From: DALYJJ01 sp031969915
GTDB taxonomy: Bacteria; Acidobacteriota; Terriglobia; Bryobacterales; Bryobacteraceae
Reading direction: 5' to 3'
Assembly: GCA_031969915.1 (NCBI GenBank)
Contig: DALYJJ010000085.1
Span: 1 to 27,379 of the forward strand
DNA length: 27,379 nucleotides
Under the pieces are notes generated by a model. That model made no database searches. It was not told the DNA's origin and was given only the letters and a program-made list of their open reading frames with translations. Shown one piece after another: positions 1 through 8,030 of the stretch. The translations under genes were made by a program, and so were the position numbers. Within the stretch, counting starts at the first letter, position 1, and the number at the start of each line of letters is the position of its first letter.

Positions 1-205
1 GCGCCACCGTGTCGGAAGGCCGCGCGCCGTTCTTCATCCAGTACTCGATCCGGCCATGCTCCAGCTTCACCTCCGCCGGTTTCGCAATCGGATTGTAATG
101 GCCGACCACTTCTACCGAACGGCTGTCGCGGGCGCGATCCTTCTCGATCACTACCACACGGTAAGTCGGTCTCTTCTTGGCGCCGAACCGCGCCAGTCGA
201 ATCAT
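1..205 (-). CDS. rpsP: 30S ribosomal protein S16 (partial, C-terminus beyond the window edge)
   Basis: Translating the minus strand from 205 gives MIRLARFGAKKRPTYRVVVI followed by EKDRARDSRSVEVVGHYNPI, the conserved N-terminal half of ribosomal protein S16, a small-subunit protein that binds 16S rRNA. About 68 codons are present of the usual 80-90; the rest lies before base 1. The ATG at 205 is preferred over the in-frame ATG at 211 because an AAGGA Shine-Dalgarno sequence sits 6 nt upstream of the former and directly abuts the latter. The gene lies 46 bp downstream of ffh on the same strand, matching the common ffh-rpsP-rimM-trmD order, so co-transcription with ffh is likely. Identification rests on clear family similarity in the visible half. 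Confidence 0.95.
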   Translation of the reverse strand, partial: MIRLARFGAKKRPTYRVVVIEKDRARDSRSVEVVGHYNPIAKPAEVKLEHGRIEYWMKNGARPSDTVA

Positions 206-251
206 CAGCATTCCTTAACTCCCAATTAGTAACTCTGTGTCGTAATTTCCA

Positions 252-1613
252 TCAGCGCCCGCCCCCAAGCAATTGGCCTAGATCGGGCATCTTGAACTTG
301 CCGAGCTTTTTACCCATGAAGCCTCCGGAGAAGGTCTTCATCATCTTCCGAGCCTGTGAATACTGCTTCAGCAGGTTGTTCACGTCCTGCACGCTCGTGC
401 CGCTTCCTTTGGCGATCCGGCGGCGGCGGGCGCCGTTGATGATCATGTGGTTGGCCCGCTCCTTGAAGGTCATGGAGTCGATGATCGCCACCACACGGGT
501 AATCTCTTTCTCGTCCACTTTCACGTTCTTGAGATCCTTGAGCATGCCCACCTGCGGCATCATCCCCAACAGGCTCTCAAGCGGACCCAACTTACGTAGT
601 TGCCGTAGCTGATCGCGGAAATCCTCGAGCGTGAACTCGTTGTCGATCAGCTTCCGCTGCATCTCCTCGGCCTGCTTCTGGTCGATGGTCTCTTCCACCT
701 TCTCGATGAAAGAGAGCACATCGCCCATGCCCAGGATCCGCGACGCGGCGCGCTCGGGATGGAATGGTTCCAGTGCGTCGAACTTCTCGCCCACGCCCAC
801 GAACTTCAGCGGCTGCCCGGTGACATGCCGGATCGACAACGCCGCGCCGCCGCGCGCGTCGCCGTCCAACTTGGTGAGGATCACGCCCGTGATGCCCAGC
901 CGTTTGTGGAATTCATCGGCCGACTTCACGGCGTCCTGGCCGGTCATGGCGTCGGCGACGAACAGAATCTCCACCGGGTTCAGCGCTTCCTTGAGCTGCT
1001 GCAACTCGGTCATCAACTCGTCGTCGATGTGCAACCGGCCGGCCGTGTCCACCAGGACGACGTCGCGCCCGGTCTGCATCGCCTCGCGCCGCGCGCCTTT
1101 GGCCAAATCGAGCGGCTTCTCTTCGCCCTCAGCCCCGCCGTAAATCGGAACTTGAATGTCGCGCGCAATGATGGCCAACTGCTGGCGAGCGGCCGGCCGG
1201 TACACGTCCACCGACACCATGATCGGCCGGTTGCCGTTCTTGCCCAGCCAGCGGGAGAGCTTGCCCGTGGTCGTCGTCTTTCCGGAGCCCTGCAAGCCGA
1301 CGATCATCACCACTGAAGGGGGGTCGCCCAACCGTAGCCGCGACTGGTGCCCGCCCAACACCTGCACCAGTTCATCCCGGACGATTTTGATGACCTGCTG
1401 CGTGGGCGACAGCGCGCTGAGCACTTCCTCGCCCATCGCCTTTTGCTTCACGCCCTCGATGAACTGCTTGACTACCTTGAAGTTGACATCCGCCTCGAGC
1501 AGCGCGACACGAATCTCCTTCAGCGCCACTTCCATGTTCTCGGGCGTCAGCTTGCCTTCCCCGCGCAGGTTCTTGAAGACGCGCTGCAGCTTGTCCGATA
1601 AGGTGTCAAACAT
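252..1613 (-). CDS. ffh: Signal recognition particle GTPase Ffh
   Basis: This 453-residue protein is the SRP54-type subunit that binds 4.5S/SRP RNA and the signal sequences of nascent membrane proteins, then docks with FtsY at the inner membrane. The domains appear in order. A helical N domain covers roughly 1-90. The G domain has the P-loop GLQGSGKT (about 106-113), the DTAGR G3 motif (189-193) and TKLDGDARGG (247-256). The methionine-rich M domain runs from about 325 to the end, with MMPQVGM, the RNA-binding stretch around GARRRRIAKGSG, and KMMKTFSGGFMGKK near the C-terminus. Length is normal for the family. The ATG at 1613 begins the typical MFDTLSDKLQ sequence. It is followed by rpsP and has a good -10 element about 80 bp upstream. 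Confidence 0.98.
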   Translation of the reverse strand: MFDTLSDKLQRVFKNLRGEGKLTPENMEVALKEIRVALLEADVNFKVVKQFIEGVKQKAMGEEVLSALSPTQQVIKIVRDELVQVLGGHQSRLRLGDPPSVVMIVGLQGSGKTTTTGKLSRWLGKNGNRPIMVSVDVYRPAARQQLAIIARDIQVPIYGGAEGEEKPLDLAKGARREAMQTGRDVVLVDTAGRLHIDDELMTELQQLKEALNPVEILFVADAMTGQDAVKSADEFHKRLGITGVILTKLDGDARGGAALSIRHVTGQPLKFVGVGEKFDALEPFHPERAASRILGMGDVLSFIEKVEETIDQKQAEEMQRKLIDNEFTLEDFRDQLRQLRKLGPLESLLGMMPQVGMLKDLKNVKVDEKEITRVVAIIDSMTFKERANHMIINGARRRRIAKGSGTSVQDVNNLLKQYSQARKMMKTFSGGFMGKKLGKFKMPDLGQLLGGGR

Positions 1614-1691
1614 AGTGATTCCGGGGAACCGGACTGCTCTCAGATGCCGCTAGGTGTGTTCAGACGGACTACTGCTGTGGGCAGTCCTACC

Positions 1692-1697
1692 ATTATA
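1692..1697 (-). promoter_or_regulatory. Candidate -10 element for ffh
   Basis: The minus strand reads TATAAT, a perfect -10 hexamer, about 80 bp upstream of the ffh start and in the gap between ffh and the upstream PSD1 gene. No good -35 hexamer lies 16-18 bp further upstream. The resulting leader of about 70 nt would include complementary CTGC/GCAG segments (around 1670-1684) that could form a small hairpin. Assigning it to the ffh-rpsP unit is inference from position. Confidence 0.4.
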
Positions 1698-1748
1698 GTC
1701 AGATGACGCCCGCGTTTGCAGCCGTCCGGCGCCGCGCGGACGCCGCCC

Positions 1749-4700
1749 TCATTTGTTTACTGCCTCATCAAGGTTGAGGATGCTGTTGGCGACCATGGTG
1801 AGGGCCGCCAGTTGGGCGGGATCGAGAGCCGGATCGGGGGTCGATTCGCCCGCGGCGATGGCTTGCTTTGCTTCCGCGGGGTGAGCCTTGTAGTGAGCAA
1901 GGAAGCCGGCGTGGGCGTCCTTGAGCACGCCGCGCTCTCTCAGGTCCAAGGGACGGGAGAGGACGCGCAGGGTCATCGCATCCAGTTGTTTGTCGAACGT
2001 CGAGGCTTCCCGCTGGGCGGACTCCGCCAGCGCGCGCGCCGCTTCGAAAAACTGGACATCGTTCAGGGTCACCAGGGCCTGCAGCGGCGTATTGGTGCGC
2101 TCGCGGCGCACAGTGCAGTTCTCACGCGAAGGGGCGTTGAAGATGTCCATGGAGGCCGGCGGAGCGCTGCGTTTCCAAAACGTGTACATGCTGCGGCGGT
2201 AGAGTCTGTCGCCCGCATCGCGGACATAGAAGCGGGTGTCGGAAACGGGCATGGCGACGGTCTCCCAAACGCCGTCCGGCTGATAGGGCTTCACGCTCGG
2301 GCCGCCGATTCGCGGGTTCAGAAGACCGCTCGCGGCGAGGGCCGCATCGCGGACCACTTCGGCGTCCATGCGAAAACGCGGGCCGCGGGAGAGCAGGCGG
2401 TTCTCGGGGTCTTTTTCGAGCTTCAGCGGACTCGAGGCCGCGGACTGGCGGTAGGTAGCGGAGAGGAAGATCTGTTTGAAAAAGCGCTTCACGTCCCACC
2501 CGTTCTCACGGAAGTCGACGGCCAGCCAATCCAGCAATTCGGGGTGGGTGGGGAGTTGCCCCTGGCTGCCGAAGTCCTCGCTCGTGCGGACCAGGCCGGT
2601 GCCGAAGACTTCTTGCCAGAAGCGGTTCACGGTGACACGGGCGGTGAGGGGATGGGTATCGCTCACCAGCCATTGGGCCAGGCCGAGCCGGTTGCGCGGG
2701 AGTCCTTCGGGCATCGTGGGGAGCGCGGAAGGCGCGGCGGGCTCCACTTTGTCGCGGAGCTGATCGTAGGCGCCGCGGTAGAGGACGTGGGCAAAGGGCT
2801 TCTGGTCTGCGCGCTCCTGCTGGACGTGGGTGACGGCGCCCCGGAAGGCGATGTCCCGGCGTTCCTCGCGCACGGCGCGGATCTCGTCGGAGACATTCAT
2901 GTAGTTGCCGTACTCGCGGTGCAGGTACCAGGCGTGGAAGGCGTCGCGCTCGGCTTCGGAGAGGGCCTTCGTGTCTTTGGCGCGGGCGGCCTCGATCACC
3001 GGCCAGGCCCGGAGGAGCATGACCTCTTCCGCGGTGACGGAGCGCGTGAAGATGCGCAGGTCGGCAACGGCGCCGCCGTTGAAGAAGCGGCCGCGGCCGT
3101 CGGAGGCGATGCGCAGGGGCGTGTAGGTCTTGAAGTCGCCGGCGATCGGCGTGCGGTCGTTGCGGCCCTCGGCCGCGATGAGTTTGCCATCGATATAGAA
3201 GTCGATGCCGGGCAGGCGGCGGGTCCCGTCGTAGGAAGCGGCGAGGTGATACCAGCGCTCGGGCTGCAGCCGGTCGAGGGGCCCGGCGCGGACGGTGTAG
3301 GTTTTGTTGGGCTGCGTGGTGAGGCGGAAGGCGGGGGTGCGCCCGTTCAGTTCGAGTGCCCAGCCGCGCCCGCGGGATTGCGGGTCAAGCTGGCTGACGA
3401 TCGTGTAGCTGTCGGACTTCTTGGGAACGTAGATCCACACCGAGACGCTGAAGGGTCGAGTGGCTTCGAAAGCCGCGAAGTTCTCGAGTTCGAACTGGGA
3501 CTTGTCGCCGAAGTGGAGGGCCTTTGCCTCGGCCAGATAGCCTTCGCCGACCTTCAGGCCGTCGATCTCGGGGATGGCTTTGGCCTGGTTGCGAACGGTG
3601 AGCGCGGCGGCGGTGAGACTGAGAAGTTCGTCGGCGGGTTCGAGAGGGGAAGCGAGCTTCTTGCGCGCGTCGCCGTCGAGCCAGCGGCCGAAATCGGGGA
3701 GAGAGGCTTTGCGGACGGTTTCACGGCGCGCCAGGAGGCGGGTTTCGTGTTCGGAGAGCTGCTGCCAGCGGGGGCGGTCCTCATCGCGGGGCACCACGAT
3801 GATGGGCGGCGTGTCGGAGATGTTGCCGTCGAGCGGGTCCTGGACGGTGTTCCGGTAGAAGGCGGTGAGGGAGTAGAAGTCCTTCTGCGTGATGGGGTCG
3901 AACTTGTGGTCGTGACAGGTGGCGCAGCCGACGGTGAGGCCGAGGAAGACGGCGCCGGTGGTGTCGGCGCGGTCCTTGGCGTACATGGCGGCGACCTCTT
4001 CGGGGATCACGCCGCCTTCGTTGGTGGTGACGTTACACCGCTGGAAGCCGGTGGCGATCAGTTGGTCCATGGTGGGGCTGGGGAGCAGATCGCCCGCGAG
4101 TTGTTCGATGGTGAACTGGTTGAACGGCTGGTTACGGTTGAAGGCGCCGATCACCCAATCGCGGTAGGGCCACATCTCACGGAAGTTGTCGATGTGGAGA
4201 CCGTGGGTGTCGCCGTAGCGCGCCGCATCCAGCCAATAGCGGGCCCGGTGTTCGCCCCACTGGGGTGAGGCCATGAACTTTTCGATGAGTGCTTCGTAAG
4301 CGCCGGGGGAGAGGTCCTTGACGAACGCTTCGACATCCTGCGGAGCCGGCGGGAGGCCGGTGATATCGAACGAGAGGCGGCGGGCGAGGGTGCGGCGGTC
4401 GGCGGGTGGCGCGGGCGTGAGGCCCTGCTTCGCCAGGGCGGAGAGGATGAAGCGATCGATCGCGTTCCTGGGCCAGGTGACGTTGGCGGTTGCCGGGGGC
4501 TTGGGCTTCGCAGGCGCGACAAAGGCCCAGTGTTCCTTCCAGGGCGCGCCGGCGTCGATCCAGGCTTTGATGGTGGCGATTTGTTTGACCGTGAGAGTCT
4601 TGTGAGACGACGCCGGAGGCATGCGGCGGGCAGGGTTTTCGTGGGCGATGCGCTGGTAGACGAGGCTGTCCTTGGCGTTGCCGGCCACGATCGGGGCGCC

Positions 4701-4901
4701 GGTCTTGCGCGGGGTGAAGGCGGCCTCTCTCAGGTCCAGGCGCAGGCCCATCATGCGCGTGGAGGGGTCCGGGCCGTGGCAGTGGAAGCAGGCGTCGGAG
4801 AGGATGGGGCGCACTTCGCGGGCAAAGTCAGGCGCGGCGGCGGAGAGAGTGGCGGCGAAGACCAACGCCGCGAGGGAAAGCGTGTTGAGTGGTTTCATCA
4901 T
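1749..4901 (-). CDS. PSD1 / planctomycete cytochrome c domain protein (DUF1549-LamG-DUF1553)
   Basis: A 1,050-residue exported protein of the family common in Planctomycetota and Acidobacteriota. After a signal peptide (about 1-23) comes the PSCyt1 domain with heme motif CFHCH (38-42). DUF1549 (PSCyt2) follows, with a second CxxCH in GCATCHDHKFDP (about 326-330). A LamG/concanavalin-like region of roughly 470-650 carries FSVSVWIYVPKK and WYHLAASYDG. The C-terminal DUF1553 (PSD1) has NRFWQEVFGTGLVRTSEDFG and NTPLQALVTLNDVQF. The reaction is unknown; periplasmic c-type heme binding and carbohydrate contact through LamG are inferred. The open frame extends to a GTG at 4940, but the ATG at 4901 (or the adjacent one at 4898) gives a clean signal peptide. 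It sits 46 bp after pcm. The DUF1501 partner usually found next to this family is absent here. Confidence 0.9.
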   Translation of the reverse strand: MMKPLNTLSLAALVFAATLSAAAPDFAREVRPILSDACFHCHGPDPSTRMMGLRLDLREAAFTPRKTGAPIVAGNAKDSLVYQRIAHENPARRMPPASSHKTLTVKQIATIKAWIDAGAPWKEHWAFVAPAKPKPPATANVTWPRNAIDRFILSALAKQGLTPAPPADRRTLARRLSFDITGLPPAPQDVEAFVKDLSPGAYEALIEKFMASPQWGEHRARYWLDAARYGDTHGLHIDNFREMWPYRDWVIGAFNRNQPFNQFTIEQLAGDLLPSPTMDQLIATGFQRCNVTTNEGGVIPEEVAAMYAKDRADTTGAVFLGLTVGCATCHDHKFDPITQKDFYSLTAFYRNTVQDPLDGNISDTPPIIVVPRDEDRPRWQQLSEHETRLLARRETVRKASLPDFGRWLDGDARKKLASPLEPADELLSLTAAALTVRNQAKAIPEIDGLKVGEGYLAEAKALHFGDKSQFELENFAAFEATRPFSVSVWIYVPKKSDSYTIVSQLDPQSRGRGWALELNGRTPAFRLTTQPNKTYTVRAGPLDRLQPERWYHLAASYDGTRRLPGIDFYIDGKLIAAEGRNDRTPIAGDFKTYTPLRIASDGRGRFFNGGAVADLRIFTRSVTAEEVMLLRAWPVIEAARAKDTKALSEAERDAFHAWYLHREYGNYMNVSDEIRAVREERRDIAFRGAVTHVQQERADQKPFAHVLYRGAYDQLRDKVEPAAPSALPTMPEGLPRNRLGLAQWLVSDTHPLTARVTVNRFWQEVFGTGLVRTSEDFGSQGQLPTHPELLDWLAVDFRENGWDVKRFFKQIFLSATYRQSAASSPLKLEKDPENRLLSRGPRFRMDAEVVRDAALAASGLLNPRIGGPSVKPYQPDGVWETVAMPVSDTRFYVRDAGDRLYRRSMYTFWKRSAPPASMDIFNAPSRENCTVRRERTNTPLQALVTLNDVQFFEAARALAESAQREASTFDKQLDAMTLRVLSRPLDLRERGVLKDAHAGFLAHYKAHPAEAKQAIAAGESTPDPALDPAQLAALTMVANSILNLDEAVNK

Positions 4902-4947
4902 CCCAGCGCTCTTGCAGAACAGCATAGCAATGCGGGTCACCCGGCCT

Positions 4948-5643
4948 TTACCGAGCTTCGCCGGGAACCATCGGCACGAACCGCACGGGGATCACCGTTT
5001 CCCGGCGCACCTGGCCGTCCTTCGCCTTCGTGACCAGAATCAGCAACTGGCCGGCGCCGCGGCCCACGGGCGCTACCAGGCGGCCGCCTGGTTTCAATTG
5101 CGAAACCAGCGCCTCGGGTAGCTCGGGCGGCGCGGCGGTAAGGATGACTCGATCGAACGGTGCCTCCGCCGGCCAGCCGAGATAGCCGTCGCCCGTCCGC
5201 ACCTCGACGTTCCGGAGACCGGCAATGCGCAGCGTGGCGGTGGCGCGCGCGGCGAGTTCCGGAATCAGCTCGATCGAATACACGCGGCCCGCCAGACGGG
5301 CCAGAACGGCCGCCTGATAGCCGGACCCGGTCCCGATTTCGAGCACCTTGTGCCCCGGCTCGAGTTGCAGAAGCTCGGTCATCAGGCCCACGATGTAGGG
5401 CTGCGATATGGTCTGGCCGTGGCCGATGGGCAGCGGCGTGTCGTCATAGGCCTGCTCGCGCAGGTTCTCCGGAACGTAAAGGTGGCGGGGAGTGCGCCGA
5501 AGCGCATCCAGCACGCGGGCGTCCCGGATACCGCGTTGCGCGATCTGCTCTTCCACCATGCGCGTGCGCCTGACTCCCCACCGATCATCGCTCGCGCACG
5601 CGGCGAGGGGAAGGGCCGCCAGCAGGATGGCACGGGCCAGCAT
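4948..5643 (-). CDS. pcm: Protein-L-isoaspartate O-methyltransferase with a lipoprotein-type signal
   Basis: A 231-residue PCMT, which uses S-adenosylmethionine to methylate L-isoaspartyl residues and so starts repair of aged proteins. Family marks are RTRMVEEQIAQRGI, the loop PLPIGHGQTISQPYIVG, SAM motif I VLEIGTGSGYQAAVLARLAG, and the C-terminal VRFVPMVPG. It begins MLARAILLAALPLAACASDD: a charged residue, a hydrophobic stretch, then the lipobox LAAC with Cys16. This predicts export and lipidation, whereas most bacterial PCMTs are cytosolic. The ATG at 5643 is supported by a TACGCT hexamer 7 nt upstream. An internal methionine (MVEEQ) would give a cytosolic form without the signal. It is divergent from the permease and followed by the PSD1 gene. 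Confidence 0.93.
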   Translation of the reverse strand: MLARAILLAALPLAACASDDRWGVRRTRMVEEQIAQRGIRDARVLDALRRTPRHLYVPENLREQAYDDTPLPIGHGQTISQPYIVGLMTELLQLEPGHKVLEIGTGSGYQAAVLARLAGRVYSIELIPELAARATATLRIAGLRNVEVRTGDGYLGWPAEAPFDRVILTAAPPELPEALVSQLKPGGRLVAPVGRGAGQLLILVTKAKDGQVRRETVIPVRFVPMVPGEAR

Positions 5644-5650
5644 CACCTGT

Positions 5651-5660
5651 AGCGTACAAT
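5651..5660. promoter_or_regulatory. Overlapping divergent -10 elements for pcm and the APC permease
   Basis: Only 15 bp separate the pcm ATG (minus, 5643) from the permease ATG (plus, 5659). On the minus strand TACGCT occupies 5656-5651, 7 nt before the pcm start. On the plus strand TACAAT occupies 5655-5660, 7 nt before an in-frame GTG at 5668. The hexamers overlap by 2 bp, so the two promoters would exclude one another. No -35 match was found for either. The promoter calls are inference from spacing. Confidence 0.4.
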
Positions 5661-7080
5661 GGCGGGGGTGGAAAGCACACAGGATAAGCCGGCCAGGCTG
5701 CTCCGGCAATTGGGGCTGGTCAGCGCCACCGCCCTCGTGGTTTCGAATATGGTCGGAAGCGGGATCTTCACGGCCACCGGATTTCTCGCCGGAGACCTCG
5801 CGCAGGTTCCCGTGGTGCTCGCCATCTGGGTCGTCGGCGCCCTCTGCGCGCTGGCCGGGGCGCTCGCCTATTCCGAACTCGGCATCAACTTCCCGGCCTC
5901 CGGCGGCGAATACGTGTACCTGACGCAGGCCTATGGGCCCACCTGGGGATTCATGACCGGCTGGGTGTCGCTCCTGGCCGGCTTCTCCGCGCCCATCGCG
6001 CTCTCCGCTCTCGGCTTCGCCAACTATCTCGGGTACTTCTGGCCCGGCTTGAAACAGGAGAACGTTGCCGTCTCCTTCGACGCCGCGTTCTTCCAGGTGC
6101 GGCTGGGTGGCGCGCAGGCTGCGGCGGCGGGACTGATCGCCGTATTCACCGTCCTCAACTTCTTCGGCGTGCATCGCATCGCGCGCATTCAGAACGTGCT
6201 CACGTCGATCAAAATCGTGGTGCTCCTCGCGTTCATCGTGCTTGGACTCGCGGTCGGCACCGGCAGTTGGGGCCACTTCAGCCTGGACGCCGCGCGCACC
6301 AGTTCCATTCCCCTGCCTGCGCAGTTCGCGATGAGCCTGTTTTTCATCTACGTCTCCTACAGCGGCTGGAACGCCGCCGCGTATGTCGCGGAGGAAGTGA
6401 AGCAGCCGGAGCGCACTCTCCCCCGCGCCCTGTTCCTGGGGACGCTGCTCGTCGCCGTGCTCTACGTCGGCTTGAACATCGTGTTCATCTACGGGGTGCC
6501 GCTCGAGAAAATGAAAGGCGTGGTGGCGGTGGGCTCGCTCGCCGCCTCGCACTTGTTCGGCCCCGAGATCGCCGGCATCTTCAGCGCGCTGATGGCGGTC
6601 TCACTGGTTTCGACGGTAAACGCCATGGTGGTGATCGGACCCCGCGTCTACTACGCGATGGCGAAGAACCGGGCGTTCTTCTCCTCCGCGGCGCACGTCA
6701 ACCGGCGCTGGCACACGCCGACCAACGCGATCCTGATCCAAGGCGTGTGCGCGATCCTGCTGACCCTCACCTCGCTGCCCGATCTCTTCTTCTACATCGG
6801 CATCACGCTGAACTTCTTCGCCGTGATGTCGGTGGCCTCGCTGTTCAAGTTCCGCCGGCGTCCGGGCTGGCAGAAGCTGCCCGCGGTCAGCTTCGGGTGG
6901 CCGCTGATCCCGGCGTTCTTCATCCTGGTGGGCCTGTGGATCACCGCGTTCGGCCTCTGGTTCGGCATGCAGACCAGCCCCAAGGTAACGCTCGGCTCGA
7001 TTCTGACCGTGGCCGCGGGCGCGCTGATCTTCCATTTCCGCATCCGCAAGAACGCCGCGCCCGCTCCCGATTTCTCCTGA
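5659..7080 (+). CDS. APC-superfamily amino acid permease
   Basis: A 473-residue inner-membrane protein with about 12 hydrophobic segments. The first carries the APC signature VVSNMVGSGIFTATGF, the unwound substrate-binding region of LAT/SteT-type transporters. ALAYSELGINFPASGGEYVYL is the conserved second-helix region, and FIYVSYSGWNAAAYVAEEVKQPERTLPRAL is typical of helix 6 and the following loop. It probably carries amino acids by symport or exchange; the substrate cannot be read from sequence. The ATG at 5659 has no Shine-Dalgarno. An alternative in-frame GTG at 5668 sits 7 nt after a TACAAT box, as expected for a leaderless transcript, and would shorten the protein by 3 residues. It ends 14 bp before folD, so the two genes are probably co-transcribed. 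Confidence 0.93.
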   Translation: MAGVESTQDKPARLLRQLGLVSATALVVSNMVGSGIFTATGFLAGDLAQVPVVLAIWVVGALCALAGALAYSELGINFPASGGEYVYLTQAYGPTWGFMTGWVSLLAGFSAPIALSALGFANYLGYFWPGLKQENVAVSFDAAFFQVRLGGAQAAAAGLIAVFTVLNFFGVHRIARIQNVLTSIKIVVLLAFIVLGLAVGTGSWGHFSLDAARTSSIPLPAQFAMSLFFIYVSYSGWNAAAYVAEEVKQPERTLPRALFLGTLLVAVLYVGLNIVFIYGVPLEKMKGVVAVGSLAASHLFGPEIAGIFSALMAVSLVSTVNAMVVIGPRVYYAMAKNRAFFSSAAHVNRRWHTPTNAILIQGVCAILLTLTSLPDLFFYIGITLNFFAVMSVASLFKFRRRPGWQKLPAVSFGWPLIPAFFILVGLWITAFGLWFGMQTSPKVTLGSILTVAAGALIFHFRIRKNAAPAPDFS

Positions 7081-7096
7081 ACCATTCCTGAACCAT
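7075..7096. repeat. Perfect 11-bp tandem duplication at the permease/folD junction
   Basis: The unit TCCTGAACCAT occurs twice in a row (7075-7085 and 7086-7096). The first copy contains the permease stop codon and the second ends in the first two bases of the folD ATG. The duplication therefore makes up nearly the whole intergenic spacer. It looks like a slippage event. Confidence 0.85.
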
Positions 7097-8012
7097 GGCT
7101 CGTTTGCTCGAAGGAAAACCCGTTCGCGACGCGATCCTGACGGAGTTGCGCCCGCGCGTGGAGCGACTGACGGCGGAGCGCCGCCGCCCGGGCCTCTGTG
7201 TCGTGCTGGTGGGCGACAACCCGGCCTCGGAGATCTACGTTCGTAACAAGGTGAAGGCCTGCGAGGAACTCGGCATCTATTCGGAGAAGCTCTCGCCGCC
7301 CGCCTCCATCACCACCGGGGAACTGCTCGCGATCATCGATTCNNNNNNNNNNNNNNNGAACCGCCGCCCGGACATCGACGGCATCCTGGTGCAGATGCCG
7401 CTGCCGCCGCAGGTGGACTCGCGTCGCATCCTGCTGGCCATCGCTCCGGAAAAGGACGTCGACGGCTTTCATCCCTTCAACGTCGGCCAGCTCGTCGCCA
7501 ACGCGCCCGGGCCGCGCGCCTGCACGCCGGCCGGCGTAATGGAATTGCTGCGCCGCGCCGAAATCCCCATTGCCGGCCGCAACGCGGTGATCGTCGGCCG
7601 TAGCGACATCGTCGGCAAACCGATGGCGCTGCTGCTGCTGCATCAGCACGCCACGGTGACCATCTGCCATTCGAAGACCGCCGATCTGCCGGGCGTCTGC
7701 CGGCGCGCCGACATCCTGGTGGCCGCGATGGGCCGCGCCGGTTACGTCACCGGCGATTTCATCCGCGAGGGCGCCACCGTGATCGACGTGGGCATCAATC
7801 GCGTCACGGACCGCAGCGAGGCCGCGCGCCTCTTTCGCGGCGACCTGTCGGCTTTCGACAGGAAGGGCAGCGTGATCGCCGGCGACGTGCACCCCTTGGA
7901 CGTGGCCGAACGCGCCGGCGCCTACACGCCCGTGCCCGGCGGCGTCGGCCCGCTGACCATCGCGATGCTCATGGCCAACACCGTGGCCGCCGCCGAGCGG
8001 GCTTCGGGCTAG
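7095..8012 (+). CDS. folD: Bifunctional methylenetetrahydrofolate dehydrogenase / methenyltetrahydrofolate cyclohydrolase
   Basis: FolD interconverts 5,10-methylene-, methenyl- and 10-formyl-tetrahydrofolate with NADP, supplying one-carbon units for purines and formyl-Met-tRNA. Visible family motifs are SEIYVRNKVKACEELGI (catalytic Tyr and Lys), DGILVQMPLPPQVD, PEKDVDGFHPFNVGQL, CTPAGVMELLRRAEI, GRNAVIVGRSDIVGKPMALLL (nucleotide-binding fold), and the C-terminal TPVPGGVGPLTIAMLM. The open frame gives 305 residues including six unknowns caused by a 15-N gap at 7343-7357. Family alignment suggests that the real gap is shorter. The start at 7095 follows the permease stop by 14 bp with no clear Shine-Dalgarno; translation is probably coupled to the upstream gene. 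Confidence 0.96.
   Translation: MARLLEGKPVRDAILTELRPRVERLTAERRRPGLCVVLVGDNPASEIYVRNKVKACEELGIYSEKLSPPASITTGELLAIIDXXXXXXNRRPDIDGILVQMPLPPQVDSRRILLAIAPEKDVDGFHPFNVGQLVANAPGPRACTPAGVMELLRRAEIPIAGRNAVIVGRSDIVGKPMALLLLHQHATVTICHSKTADLPGVCRRADILVAAMGRAGYVTGDFIREGATVIDVGINRVTDRSEAARLFRGDLSAFDRKGSVIAGDVHPLDVAERAGAYTPVPGGVGPLTIAMLMANTVAAAERASG
7343..7357. other. Assembly gap (15 N) inside folD
   Basis: Fifteen undetermined bases interrupt folD and keep the frame open. The flanking residues IIDS and NRRPDIDGILVQ match the family pattern ID-x-L-N-(4 residues)-DGILVQ. About 3 bases between them would be enough, so the N count is probably nominal. Confidence 0.97.
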
Positions 8013-8030
8013 CGTTTCACGGCCAACAGG

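Noticed and set aside
1716..4268. 850-residue open frame on the plus strand opposite the PSD1 gene
   Set aside because: It is a G+C-driven antisense shadow: the translation is low-complexity Gly/Ala/Val/Glu-rich without motifs, while the minus strand encodes a complete PSD1 protein.
1931..4741. Repeated CTCTCAGGTCCA-type string within the PSD1 gene (near 1936 and 4728)
   Set aside because: Both lie in coding sequence and encode similar short peptides (Leu-Asp-Leu-Arg-Glu). Chance codon-level similarity explains it.
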